Part shown: positions 47,789 through 56,340 of the stretch, piece after piece | Layout of the letters: the number at the start of each line of letters is the position of its first letter | How positions within the stretch are numbered: the stretch's first letter is position 1 | Origin: DATFVA01 sp963721075 | GTDB taxonomy: Bacteria > Bacteroidota > Ignavibacteria > Ignavibacteriales > Ignavibacteriaceae | Reading direction: 5' to 3' | DNA: 64,000 nt | NCBI GenBank assembly: GCA_963721075.1 | Contig: CAVRHV010000019.1 | Span: 124,001 to 188,000 of the forward strand | Translations under genes and position numbers: made by a program | Notes under the pieces: generated by a model | What the model saw: only the letters and a program-made list of their open reading frames with translations | Database searches by the model: none | What the model was told of the DNA's origin: nothing

Positions 47789-48261
47789 GGCAATTTGTTA
47801 TTTTCTACATCATTATTTTTTGATCTTGTAAGAGCAAGAAAATCAGATCCGAAAACCGACAGCCAGATAAATCCAAGCAGAATAAAGAGATCTTCAACTA
47901 TCTTCAGAATTCCAACCCTGCTGCCGTCTCTGGTTCCAAAACAGCCGCACTCGATATCAAGTCCTCTGCCGAGAGCAATACCAACCGCTCCGATAAAGAC
48001 AATCATCAAAACCGTACCGATAAGTGCGCTTTCTCTCACATAAATTCCGGCAATAAGCATAATCCCGATTATTAATTCCAGCCAGGGTATTACTAATGCG
48101 AAAAAGTTCAGGGAGCTTTCAGGAAGCAGTCTGTAGTTATAAAGGGATTTAGCAAAATAATCAAGGTCGGTTATTTTGGTTACCGCTGAATATATAAAAA
48201 GGGCTCCCAGGATGAGTCTTACAGCAAACAACAAATATTTGTTAGACAGAAAAGCAGTCAT
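47782..48261 (-). CDS. MauE/DoxX-family redox-associated membrane protein
   Basis: A 159-residue protein with four hydrophobic segments and the motif GRGLDIECGCFGTRDG, whose Cys-x-Cys lies at a membrane boundary and is conserved in MauE-type DoxX proteins. These are linked to thiol or disulfide handling in the envelope. It starts directly after the stop of the rhodanese gene (TAG-ATG), so the two are translated together. Function: possible redox partner of the rhodanese (inference). Confidence 0.85.
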   Translation of the reverse strand: MTAFLSNKYLLFAVRLILGALFIYSAVTKITDLDYFAKSLYNYRLLPESSLNFFALVIPWLELIIGIMLIAGIYVRESALIGTVLMIVFIGAVGIALGRGLDIECGCFGTRDGSRVGILKIVEDLFILLGFIWLSVFGSDFLALTRSKNNDVENNKLPY

Positions 48262-48984
48262 CTAATTCAGCTGAATATTTGTGCTTGATGTAATAACAGG
48301 GTAATCTGCCTGTTTCCATTCTTCCCACCCTCCGAAGAAGACAAAGACTTTTTTGAATCCTTTAGAAAATAGTTCATTCCCCAGTCTTATACTCATATCG
48401 CAGTCAGAACCTTCACAATATGTTACAAGAGGTTGAGACTTACTCATAGCGGCAATCCTGCCGCTGAATTCATTAAGTCTGAAAAGCGGAAGATTTACAG
48501 CCCCCGCTATATGTCCGTCTTCATATTCTTCGGGCTCCCGTGCATCGACGAATAATATTTTATCTTTGTATAACTCGTATGCCTGCGAGAGAGAAATGAG
48601 TCGCGGCTGGTTAAAAACATCTTTTGTTAAATTGGATAGGACCAGGCCGTCATCCTTCTCATCATTAACGTCTGTGGGGACTTTATTAGTATCGCTTATA
48701 GATGTATCAGAGTCAGTTTTATATTGATACTGGGGAAGGATATCCTCATCAATCTGTACGCGATTTTTCTCAACGGCCGCCTTGTTGAAATCTGTTTTTG
48801 AACTTTCCGGCTGGGATTCCGCCATTTGCTGCTGCGGAGGCTGATTATCTAATTTTTGATCGGCGCGGAGCGCTGCATCTTTGTTGAATAACGGAAGTCC
48901 TTCCGGCTGAAGGTAATTAACAAGGAGTGCTGCTGCAATAGCAATTAACAGGATAAGCAATATTTTAGTCAAAGAAAAACGCAT
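48262..48984 (-). CDS. Membrane-anchored rhodanese-domain protein
   Basis: A 240-residue protein with one N-terminal membrane helix (ILLILLIAIAAALLVNYL), a low-complexity Gln/Ser/Asp-rich linker (residues about 30-110) and a C-terminal rhodanese domain (ILFVDAREPEEYEDGHIAGA, FFGGWEEWKQADYPV). The active-site loop is YCEGSDCDMS with the catalytic Cys present and a second Cys in the loop. Rhodanese domains carry persulfide sulfur. The orientation puts the domain outside the cytoplasm. It is the first gene of a two-gene unit with the MauE-like protein. Confidence 0.88.
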   Translation of the reverse strand: MRFSLTKILLILLIAIAAALLVNYLQPEGLPLFNKDAALRADQKLDNQPPQQQMAESQPESSKTDFNKAAVEKNRVQIDEDILPQYQYKTDSDTSISDTNKVPTDVNDEKDDGLVLSNLTKDVFNQPRLISLSQAYELYKDKILFVDAREPEEYEDGHIAGAVNLPLFRLNEFSGRIAAMSKSQPLVTYCEGSDCDMSIRLGNELFSKGFKKVFVFFGGWEEWKQADYPVITSSTNIQLN

Positions 48985-49121
48985 AGTACAACTCGCAGTT
49001 TAATTGCGATAAAATTTAATTATAATCATTCTGAAATCAAATATAAAACAAAGGAGATATATTCGTTTTTAGGAGAAAAAAGATCTTTTGAGAGAGGGGA
49101 AAATAAGCGGCCGTCTTAAAA

Positions 49122-49200
49122 TGTCATTCCGAATTCATTTCGGAATCTAATTACCCGATTTCGGATCGGAATCAGAACCTGAAACCAGTTCAGGCTGACA
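49122..49200. repeat. Palindromic intergenic repeat (TGTCATTCCGAA type)
   Basis: The unit starts TGTCATTCCGAATTCATTTC and ends GAAACCAGTTCAGGCTGACA. Each half is itself palindromic (TTCCGAA/TTCGGAA and CCTGAA/TTCAGG), and the outer ends TGTCA/TGACA are inverted. Such paired hairpin repeats are common dispersed intergenic repeats in this phylum. Only one copy was found in the window. Confidence 0.65.
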
Positions 49201-49251
49201 ATATCAGACTTTTATGACAACCCCTTATATATTCTTGATTTCACTGATTAG

Positions 49252-49337
49252 TACCGAAGGCCGGACTCGAACCGGCACGAGGTGTAAGCCCCACTGGATT
49301 TTGAGTCCAGCGCGTCTACCAATTCCGCCACTTCGGC
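49252..49337 (-). tRNA. tRNA-Leu (anticodon CAA)
   Basis: An 86-base type II tRNA on the minus strand: acceptor GCCGAAG pairs with CTTCGGT (G-U at the end), discriminator A at 49252, D-arm with GAATTGGTAGAC, anticodon arm CTGGA-CTCAAAA-TCCAG with anticodon CAA, variable arm, and T-arm GCCGG-TTCGAGT-CCGGC. CCA is not encoded. It lies downstream of glnS in the same orientation. Confidence 0.96.
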
Positions 49338-49433
49338 AAAATTCTTACAAAAAGAGGCTCAAATATGAGGGTATTTATACTTATTTTCAAGTAATACGAG
49401 CTCAGGGAGCATCCTCATAAAGGCAGCGATAAC

Positions 49434-51122
49434 TTATTTCTGATTTCGTTTTTCAATCTTCGCCCAGGTATCGCGTAATGTAACGGTTCTGTTGAAAACC
49501 AGGTTTCCCGGTTTGGAATCCTTTGAGTCGGCACAGAAATACCCGAGTCTTTCAAACTGAAACCGGTCGCCGGGTTTCGCTTCTTTCAATCCCGGCTCAA
49601 GTTTTGCCTCGTTTATCACCTGAAGAGAATCAGGATTTATAAATTCTTTGAAATCTTTCTCGGGATCGGCTTCGGGGTCTTCAACTGAAAACAATCTGTC
49701 GTATAATCTCACTTCTGCATTTATTGCGGTATCGGATGACACCCAGTGGATTGTACCTTTTACTTTTCTCTGACTAGAAGAACCGCTTTTGGTTTCGGGA
49801 TCATAGCTGCACTTCAACTCAATTACGTTTCCATTTTCATCTTTAACCACTTCTTCGCATTTAATAATATAAGCATATCTAAGTCTCACTTCATTACCTG
49901 GTGAGAGCCTGAAGAATTTTCTGGGCGGATCCTCCATAAAGTCATCCTGCTCAATGTATATTTCTCCTGAGAAGGGGATCTTTCTGGTTCCCATTGCTTC
50001 GTCTTCAGGATTATTTACTGCTTCAAGTTCTTCTGTTTTTCCTTCCGGGTAGTTAATCAGGGTTACCTTCAGAGGTTTAAGTACGGCCATTACACGTTTT
50101 GCTCTTTTATTCAGGTCTTCACGAAGACTATGTTCAAGCAGTGCAACATCGATGGTATTATCCCTTTTGGCCACGCCTACTCTTTCAGAAAAATATCGTA
50201 TAGATTCAGGCGTATATCCGCGCCTTCTGAATGCAGATAAGGTAGGCATCCTCGGATCATCCCAGCCGCTTACATACTTTTCGGTTACAAGAGAGAGGAG
50301 TTTTCTTTTGCTCATTATAGTATAGCTGAGGTTGAGCCTTGCGAATTCAATCTGCTGAGGTGCGAAGATCTCAAGTTCTCTGACAAACCAGTCATATAAG
50401 GGACGATGAACTTCGAATTCGAGTGTGCAGATAGAGTGAGTGATCTTCTCGATTGAATCTGACTGACCATGCGCCCAGTCGTACATCGGGTAAATGCACC
50501 ATTTATCGCCGGTACGATGATGCGATACTTTTCTTATTCTGTACATGATGGGATCACGAAGCAGCATATTAGGGGACGACATATCTATTTTAGCCCTTAA
50601 AACCTGTGTTCCTTCATCAAACCCGCCGTTCTTCATTTTTTCGAAAAGATCAAGATTTTCCTCAACGGAACGATTGCGGTAAGGACTCTCTTTTCCCGCC
50701 TGAGTCGGTGTACCACGTGAATCTTTTATCTCCTCCGGAGAAGAACTATCAACATAGGCTTTGCCTTTTTTGATTAGTTTTACTGCGTACTCATAAAGCG
50801 TATCGAAATAGTCGCTTGCAAAATAGAGCCTGTCCTGCCAGTCGAAGCCAAGCCATTTTATATCTTCTTTTATAGAATCAACGTACTCAACATCTTCTTT
50901 AGTAGGGTTCGTATCGTCAAATCGCAGATTGCAGAGACCTCCGTACTCTTTTGCTAATCCGAAATTCAGGCATATCGATTTTGCGTGTCCTATATGCAGA
51001 TAACCATTCGGTTCCGGGGGAAACCTTGTATGTACCCGGTTATACCGCCTATTTTCAAGGTGGTCGTTTATAATCTCTTTAATAAAATTTGAAGGAGAGG
51101 GGATATTTGTATCTTCAGCCAT
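49434..51122 (-). CDS. glnS: Glutaminyl-tRNA synthetase
   Basis: GlnS charges tRNA-Gln directly with glutamine. The class I signature HIGH is in EPNGYLHIGHAKS and the KMSKS loop is YTIMSKRKLL; the acceptor-binding region (LEFEVHRPLYDWFVRELE, given in part as EVHRPLYDWFV) and the C-terminal anticodon-binding beta barrels (KGTIHWVSSDTAINAEVRLY, in part GTIHWVSSDTA) are complete. At 562 residues it is full length. It lies 24 bases after gltX. Possession of GlnS suggests direct glutamine charging rather than only the GatCAB route. Confidence 0.96.
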   Translation of the reverse strand: MAEDTNIPSPSNFIKEIINDHLENRRYNRVHTRFPPEPNGYLHIGHAKSICLNFGLAKEYGGLCNLRFDDTNPTKEDVEYVDSIKEDIKWLGFDWQDRLYFASDYFDTLYEYAVKLIKKGKAYVDSSSPEEIKDSRGTPTQAGKESPYRNRSVEENLDLFEKMKNGGFDEGTQVLRAKIDMSSPNMLLRDPIMYRIRKVSHHRTGDKWCIYPMYDWAHGQSDSIEKITHSICTLEFEVHRPLYDWFVRELEIFAPQQIEFARLNLSYTIMSKRKLLSLVTEKYVSGWDDPRMPTLSAFRRRGYTPESIRYFSERVGVAKRDNTIDVALLEHSLREDLNKRAKRVMAVLKPLKVTLINYPEGKTEELEAVNNPEDEAMGTRKIPFSGEIYIEQDDFMEDPPRKFFRLSPGNEVRLRYAYIIKCEEVVKDENGNVIELKCSYDPETKSGSSSQRKVKGTIHWVSSDTAINAEVRLYDRLFSVEDPEADPEKDFKEFINPDSLQVINEAKLEPGLKEAKPGDRFQFERLGYFCADSKDSKPGNLVFNRTVTLRDTWAKIEKRNQK

Positions 51123-51146
51123 AAAATTCTTTCAATGTTTTTTCGT

Positions 51147-52601
51147 TTAACCCAGCTTCTCTATTGCTTTATTAAGCCGGCTTATTGTTTTTTCTTTACC
51201 GATGATATTCAGGATGTCGAACACACCGGGACCGCCGCCCACGCCCGAGACTGCGAGACGTACCGGGTGAATTAACTTACCCGTTCCGATCCCAAGTTTT
51301 TCGGCAGTCTGCCTTAATGTGTTTTCATAATCTTCTTTACCAGGATTATTCAGTTTTGAAAATTCTGCAGCCAATACCTTCAGATGTTCCGCCGAATCGG
51401 CCTTCCACCTTTTTTTCACTGTGGCATCATCATACTCAGAAGGATCTTCGAATAAGTAAAATCCTTTCTCCGGTATTTCTTTTATGAATGAGACTCTCTC
51501 TTTCATAGCTTCGATAACTAATCCAAGAAATTCATCGGAGTATTCACCGCCACTATATTTTGTCTCTTTAAGTTCTTCCCTCAAAAGTGCAGTTAGCTCC
51601 GGCAGCTGCTTGCTCCTGAGATGCTCTGCATTTAGCCAGTTAAGTTTTTCAAGATTGAAGACCGCACCAGCCTTATTTACTCCTTCAAGCGAAAACTTTT
51701 CAATCAACTCATCCATCTGGTAAAATTCTTTGTCATCAGCGAAGTTCCAGCCCAGTAAAGCCACAAAATTGACAAGGGCCTCTTTGAGATATCCTTTGCT
51801 CCTGTAGTCCTCTACGGCAACGTCACCCTGTCTTTTACTTAATTTCGATTTATCCGGATTAAGCAGGAGAGGAAGGTGCGCAAATGCAGGTTTCTCCCAT
51901 CCGAAGTAATCATAGAGAATAATATGCTTTGGAGTTGAAGGCAGCCATTCTTCTCCGCGAATCACATGCGTAATTTTCATCAGATGGTCATCAACTACAT
52001 TAGCGAGATGGTAAGTCGGGTAGCCGTCGCTCTTGATCAGTACCTGATCATCAACAATGCTGCTGTTGAAAGTTACATCTCCGCGGATCTCATCCTTCAG
52101 GAAGATTTCTTTTCCGTGCTCCACATTTAATCTGACGACATGGGGCATACCCTCAGCAAGTTTCTGATTAACTTCACTTTCAGATAAATTGAGGCAGTGT
52201 TTATCGTACATCGGCTGGAGACCTTCTTTCTGAAACTTCTCGCGTACCTCCACGAGACGTTCCTGGGTGCAGAAGCAGTAGTATGCTTTCTTTTCAGAAA
52301 TTAAACGGTCTGTGTGTTCTTTGTAAATATTTAGACGCTGCGACTGCATATAAGGACCATAGTCGCCGCCTTTATCAGGACCTTCATCATAGTCGAGTCC
52401 CGACCATTTCAATGTCTCTATAAGGTTCTCCACCGCACCTTCCACATAACGGTTTCTGTCGGTATCTTCGATCCGAAGTACAAATGTTCCACCGTTGTGT
52501 CTTGCCAGCAGGTAATTATATAAAGCAGTCCTTAACCCGCCGATATGTAAATATCCTGTAGGACTAGGGGCAAATCTTACCCTCATATTTTCACTAATCA
52601 T
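51147..52601 (-). CDS. gltX: Glutamyl-tRNA synthetase
   Basis: GltX attaches glutamate to tRNA-Glu. The 484-residue protein has FAPSPTGYLHIGGLRTALYN (HIGH region), RIEDTDRNRYVEG, GDVTFNSSIVDDQVL and the KMSKS-type loop KLSKRQGD, then an anticodon-binding helical domain. ATG 52601 is kept as the start; the internal ATG five codons later is possible since homologues often begin at MRVRFAPSP. Upstream by about 80 bases on the same strand is the hybrid kinase. Confidence 0.95.
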   Translation of the reverse strand: MISENMRVRFAPSPTGYLHIGGLRTALYNYLLARHNGGTFVLRIEDTDRNRYVEGAVENLIETLKWSGLDYDEGPDKGGDYGPYMQSQRLNIYKEHTDRLISEKKAYYCFCTQERLVEVREKFQKEGLQPMYDKHCLNLSESEVNQKLAEGMPHVVRLNVEHGKEIFLKDEIRGDVTFNSSIVDDQVLIKSDGYPTYHLANVVDDHLMKITHVIRGEEWLPSTPKHIILYDYFGWEKPAFAHLPLLLNPDKSKLSKRQGDVAVEDYRSKGYLKEALVNFVALLGWNFADDKEFYQMDELIEKFSLEGVNKAGAVFNLEKLNWLNAEHLRSKQLPELTALLREELKETKYSGGEYSDEFLGLVIEAMKERVSFIKEIPEKGFYLFEDPSEYDDATVKKRWKADSAEHLKVLAAEFSKLNNPGKEDYENTLRQTAEKLGIGTGKLIHPVRLAVSGVGGGPGVFDILNIIGKEKTISRLNKAIEKLG

Positions 52602-52681
52602 ATAATTTCTTTTTCCGGTTAAACCAAATAAATAAATGCAAAAGGAAGTCTGATGATGTGATCTGTATTAAGCAGCAATGT

Positions 52682-55057
52682 TTATTGTACCTGAACCTTT
52701 GCTTCCGTGTAATGTTTAACTTTTTCGATAAACTCCTGGCTGTCAATCGGTTTAGGAATATAATCTGTGGCACCTGCTTCGAGGCATTTTTCCCTGTCGC
52801 CTTTCATAGCAAAAGCAGTGAGTGCAATAATAGGGGTATCCTTATATTCCGGAAGCTGCCTGATCTTTTCAGTCGCTTCGAACCCATTCATAACAGGCAT
52901 CTGCATATCCATCAGTATAAGATGGAACTTCTGCTTTTTAACCTGTTCAAGGGCTTCGGCACCGTTTTCCACCACCACAATGGATTCAAAGCTGTTTTTC
53001 TTCAGAAGTCTGGTAACTATTATCTGAGAGTGTTTATAATCTTCAACCAGAAGAATTTTCACGGTATCTTTTTCGTTCATAATTTCTTCAGGTTTCGCAG
53101 GTTCTTCATACCTGTTAATCATTGAAGAAATTGTGTCAGACAGTTCTTCGATATTCACACTGCTCTTGTGAAGCAGTTCCTCGAACATACCGTCAATCTT
53201 CTGAAGTTCATCCTGATAGTTTTCTTTTCCGGTATAAATAATAATAGGGAGTTTATTGAACTTAGGCGTCGACTTAATCTGCTTGATCAATTCATACCCG
53301 TTAACTTCAGGCATATCCAGATCGATAATCGCGAGGTCAAGATCAAGGTTGTTGATCATACTGGGTACACGGGCTGAATGTGCCTCTGCTATTGCGTTAA
53401 AGCCTAACTGTTCAACGGCTTCTTTAAGCAGGTTAAGTGTAGGAACATCATCATCAACAATTAAAATATTCGAATCACGTTTGAGCTTATAACTCTGCAG
53501 AACTTCAACAAGGAACTTATAGTTGATTGGTTTAACAAAATATTCCACAGCCCCCATCAGGAATGCTTTCTGCTGTTCAGGTTCAACCGAGCAGACTATA
53601 ACGGGAGTGTTTTTTGTTAATTTATGTTCTCTGACAGTCTTTAATAATTCAAAACCATTGGAATCCGGAAGTTCAATATCCATTAATATGGATAGGAAAC
53701 TTTCTTTCTCTATAATTTTCAGGGTCTGTTCCGCTGAATTTACTATTACCGGTTTATATCCCCACTTAGTCAGATAGTTGCTTAAAAGCTTTGAGGTTGC
53801 ATAATCATCTTCAACCACCAGAACACGGTTATTTGTGCCCGGTTTGGGAAGCGAACTGATCTGCTTTTCTATAGCCGGAATCTGAACAGACTGCTGGCTG
53901 TCAATAGGCAGCTCCAGACTGTAATTGGTTCCTTTACCCATGCTGCTGGATGCGCTTAAATTTCCGCCAAGAATTTCAGAATACCTCTTTGCAATTGATA
54001 AACCGAGTCCTGAAACATTTCCAAACCGCGAACTTTCAAGGGATTCGGCAGTAAACGGCTTGAATAAATTTTTAAGTTTATCGGATGGTATCCCCGAACT
54101 GGTATCCGACACCCGGATATCTAGTTTATTTCCTTCAGCAGAACTTACAGAAATATTTATCTTTCCGCTTTCGGTCATTCTGAGCGATTGTGTTATAATA
54201 TTTACAAGAATGTACCGTACTTTCTGAGTGTCTATTTTAACCTTTGAAGGAACGTTGCTCTCAACTTTCACCATAAATTCGATTTTATCACTGGCTACTT
54301 TTTGCGTGAACGGTTTTATGATATCGTTAAGAAATTCGGAAACTGAAACGCTGTTAACATTTTTCTTCACCAGATTCTGTTCAACCCTGGCCAGATCAAT
54401 TAAATCATTTATAAGCGTTAGAAGATTAAAAGCATTCTCTTTTAAGGTGGAAACGTACTCGGCCTGTGAAGCAGATAAATTGTCCTCATTAAGAAGAGAT
54501 GCAAATCCCAGTATGCTGTTAGTCGGGGTTCTGAGCTCATGGGCAATATCGGTCACCACCTGGCTGACACTTAAGCTATCCTCACCCGCACGATCTTTCC
54601 AGAGTATTAAAAGTTCCCTGAAAGCCTTGCCGAGACTTTCTATCGTATCCTTATCGGTCCTGGAAAAGGGTGTCTGCTTGGCAGCTTTAATCAGCACTTT
54701 TCCTTTTTCTTTCATATTAAGGAAAAGGCATCCTTCGTAGATTACATTTTCAGAAGCCTGAATTTCACATTCGGCGATGTTGTTGAAGACCACAGGAACG
54801 TCGCTGCTGTTTACCGCACGGCAGGCATTGCATTGAAAGGTGGCATCCTTTGCAAAGTTATCTTTTACTGTTCCGTATTTGCCCTTCACAATAAAATTAT
54901 TTTGTTCATCAAGACTGAAGAAAATAGCCGCCTGGTATTCAATTTGTGAAACCAGATATTCGCATATCTTTGTAGGTAATTCCTGTGGATTTGCGAGGGC
55001 GGTATTTACCAGTTCAGTGTAGTGAGAAAGTATATCACCAGTAATCAAATTTTGCAT
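52682..55057 (-). CDS. Hybrid histidine kinase: GAF, HisKA, degenerate HATPase, three receivers
   Basis: A 791-residue cytosolic sensor kinase without membrane segments. Order: GAF-like sensor (about 20-155) with Cys residues at 76, 79, 97 and 110 (FQCNAC); HisKA with the phosphorylatable His173 in DIAHELRTP; an ATPase domain (about 240-385); three receiver domains with acceptor Asp460, Asp579 and Asp717. The ATPase is unusual: the N box reads LVNIITQSLRMT, with Gln290 where the Mg/ATP-binding Asn is expected, and the G1 box reads SDTSSGIP, with Ser320 for Gly. G2 (GLGLSIAKR) is normal. Its substrate may include the two REC-cyclases encoded divergently (223 bases away); this is inference. Confidence 0.9.
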   Translation of the reverse strand: MQNLITGDILSHYTELVNTALANPQELPTKICEYLVSQIEYQAAIFFSLDEQNNFIVKGKYGTVKDNFAKDATFQCNACRAVNSSDVPVVFNNIAECEIQASENVIYEGCLFLNMKEKGKVLIKAAKQTPFSRTDKDTIESLGKAFRELLILWKDRAGEDSLSVSQVVTDIAHELRTPTNSILGFASLLNEDNLSASQAEYVSTLKENAFNLLTLINDLIDLARVEQNLVKKNVNSVSVSEFLNDIIKPFTQKVASDKIEFMVKVESNVPSKVKIDTQKVRYILVNIITQSLRMTESGKINISVSSAEGNKLDIRVSDTSSGIPSDKLKNLFKPFTAESLESSRFGNVSGLGLSIAKRYSEILGGNLSASSSMGKGTNYSLELPIDSQQSVQIPAIEKQISSLPKPGTNNRVLVVEDDYATSKLLSNYLTKWGYKPVIVNSAEQTLKIIEKESFLSILMDIELPDSNGFELLKTVREHKLTKNTPVIVCSVEPEQQKAFLMGAVEYFVKPINYKFLVEVLQSYKLKRDSNILIVDDDVPTLNLLKEAVEQLGFNAIAEAHSARVPSMINNLDLDLAIIDLDMPEVNGYELIKQIKSTPKFNKLPIIIYTGKENYQDELQKIDGMFEELLHKSSVNIEELSDTISSMINRYEEPAKPEEIMNEKDTVKILLVEDYKHSQIIVTRLLKKNSFESIVVVENGAEALEQVKKQKFHLILMDMQMPVMNGFEATEKIRQLPEYKDTPIIALTAFAMKGDREKCLEAGATDYIPKPIDSQEFIEKVKHYTEAKVQVQ

Positions 55058-55280
55058 TAATATATGAAAGTTTGTTTAAGATCCCTGAGCTAATTATCTA
55101 ACCCGTAAAGATAAAAAAGAACATTATTATTTGAAAGATAAGAATTAACAACTTTAATACAAGGATCGGACAAAGATTATTTGACTAAATGCTCCTGTTT
55201 AGATATCATAATACATTGTCACTTTTAAGAATTTTAATTAGATTTATTGAAAATTTATTACACATTCCTAATCGAAGTAA

Positions 55281-56337
55281 ATGGATCATATCCCCAGAAT
55301 TCTGATAGCTGAAGACGAGAATATCATTGCAAAAGATATTGAGAAGACTCTGAAAAAGCTTGGGTATGAGGTTGTGAAATCGGTAAGGTCCGGTGAGCAG
55401 CTGCTCGAAGAATATCCGCTTTTTAAGCCCGATCTGATATTAATGGACATAAACCTCGAAGGAGAACTTTCAGGGATAGATGTTTCAAAGGAACTTAATA
55501 AAAGCAGGGAAGTGCCGATAATTTATCTGACGGCTCTTGCCGATGACAGAACGCTTCAGGAGGCTAAGTTTACAGAACCGTCGGGATATCTCGTTAAACC
55601 TTTCGATGAGGATATGCTGAGAACATCCATTGAAATGGGGCTATATAAGTTTGAGATTGGCAGAAGGCTCAGGGAGAGAACCAGAGAACTGGAGGATGAA
55701 AGAATTAAATCGGAAAAACTTCTTTGCGATATTTTACCTTCTGAGATAGTTGACGAGTTTAAGAGAAATGGAAAAGTAACTCCCAAATTGTATACAAACG
55801 TAACAATTATTTTTACAGATTTTGAGAACTTTACCTCTATCGCCGGGAAGATGAATCCGGGTGAGCTGGTTACCGAACTAAATGAAGTATTTATGAATTT
55901 TGATATGATCATTGAGAAATATCAGCTGGAGAAATTAAAGACGATCGGCGATTCATATATGATAGCAAGCGGTCTTCCCAGAGAATCGGGAGATCATGCA
56001 GAAAAAGCTGTGAAGTGTGCCTTTGATATGCTCGATTATCTGTCAAACAGGAATAAATATTCAGCTAATAAATGGAATATGCGTGTGGGTATACATTCGG
56101 GAGAAGTAATCGCGGGAATTGTTGGAAAGCTGAAATATACTTACGATGTCTGGGGAAAATGTGTAACAATTGCCAAGAATCTGGAAAGAAATGGTTGATC
56201 CCGGTAAAATCAATGTATCTTTACCGGTAAAGCAGCTTTTGAGTAGTGATTATTCATTTATTGAAAGCGATATCGTCAATACGGGTGTCAATCAATTAAA
56301 TTCTTACTTCGTAAGTAAGGCTAAGGTTTATTCCTGA
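55281..56337 (+). CDS. Receiver-class III nucleotide cyclase 1 (metal-site half), one frame break at about 56193
   Basis: A 351-residue response regulator after removing an extra A in AGAAATGG near 56193. REC domain: acid cluster AEDEN, phosphoacceptor Asp56 (LMDINLEG), Thr84, Lys106. A coiled coil (120-150) with the ILPSEIVDEF linker leads to a class III cyclase. Metal ligands Asp180 (IFTDFENFT) and Asp224 (KTIGDSYM), adenine Lys220 and Asp289 (YDVWG) are present. The catalytic Asn and Arg positions are Thr296 and Asn300 (VWGKCVTIAKN), so a homodimer should be inactive. The frame break lies downstream of these residues and does not explain the changes; the corrected tail has VDPGKINVS as in active cyclases. 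Confidence 0.87.
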
Positions 56338-56340
56338 ATC

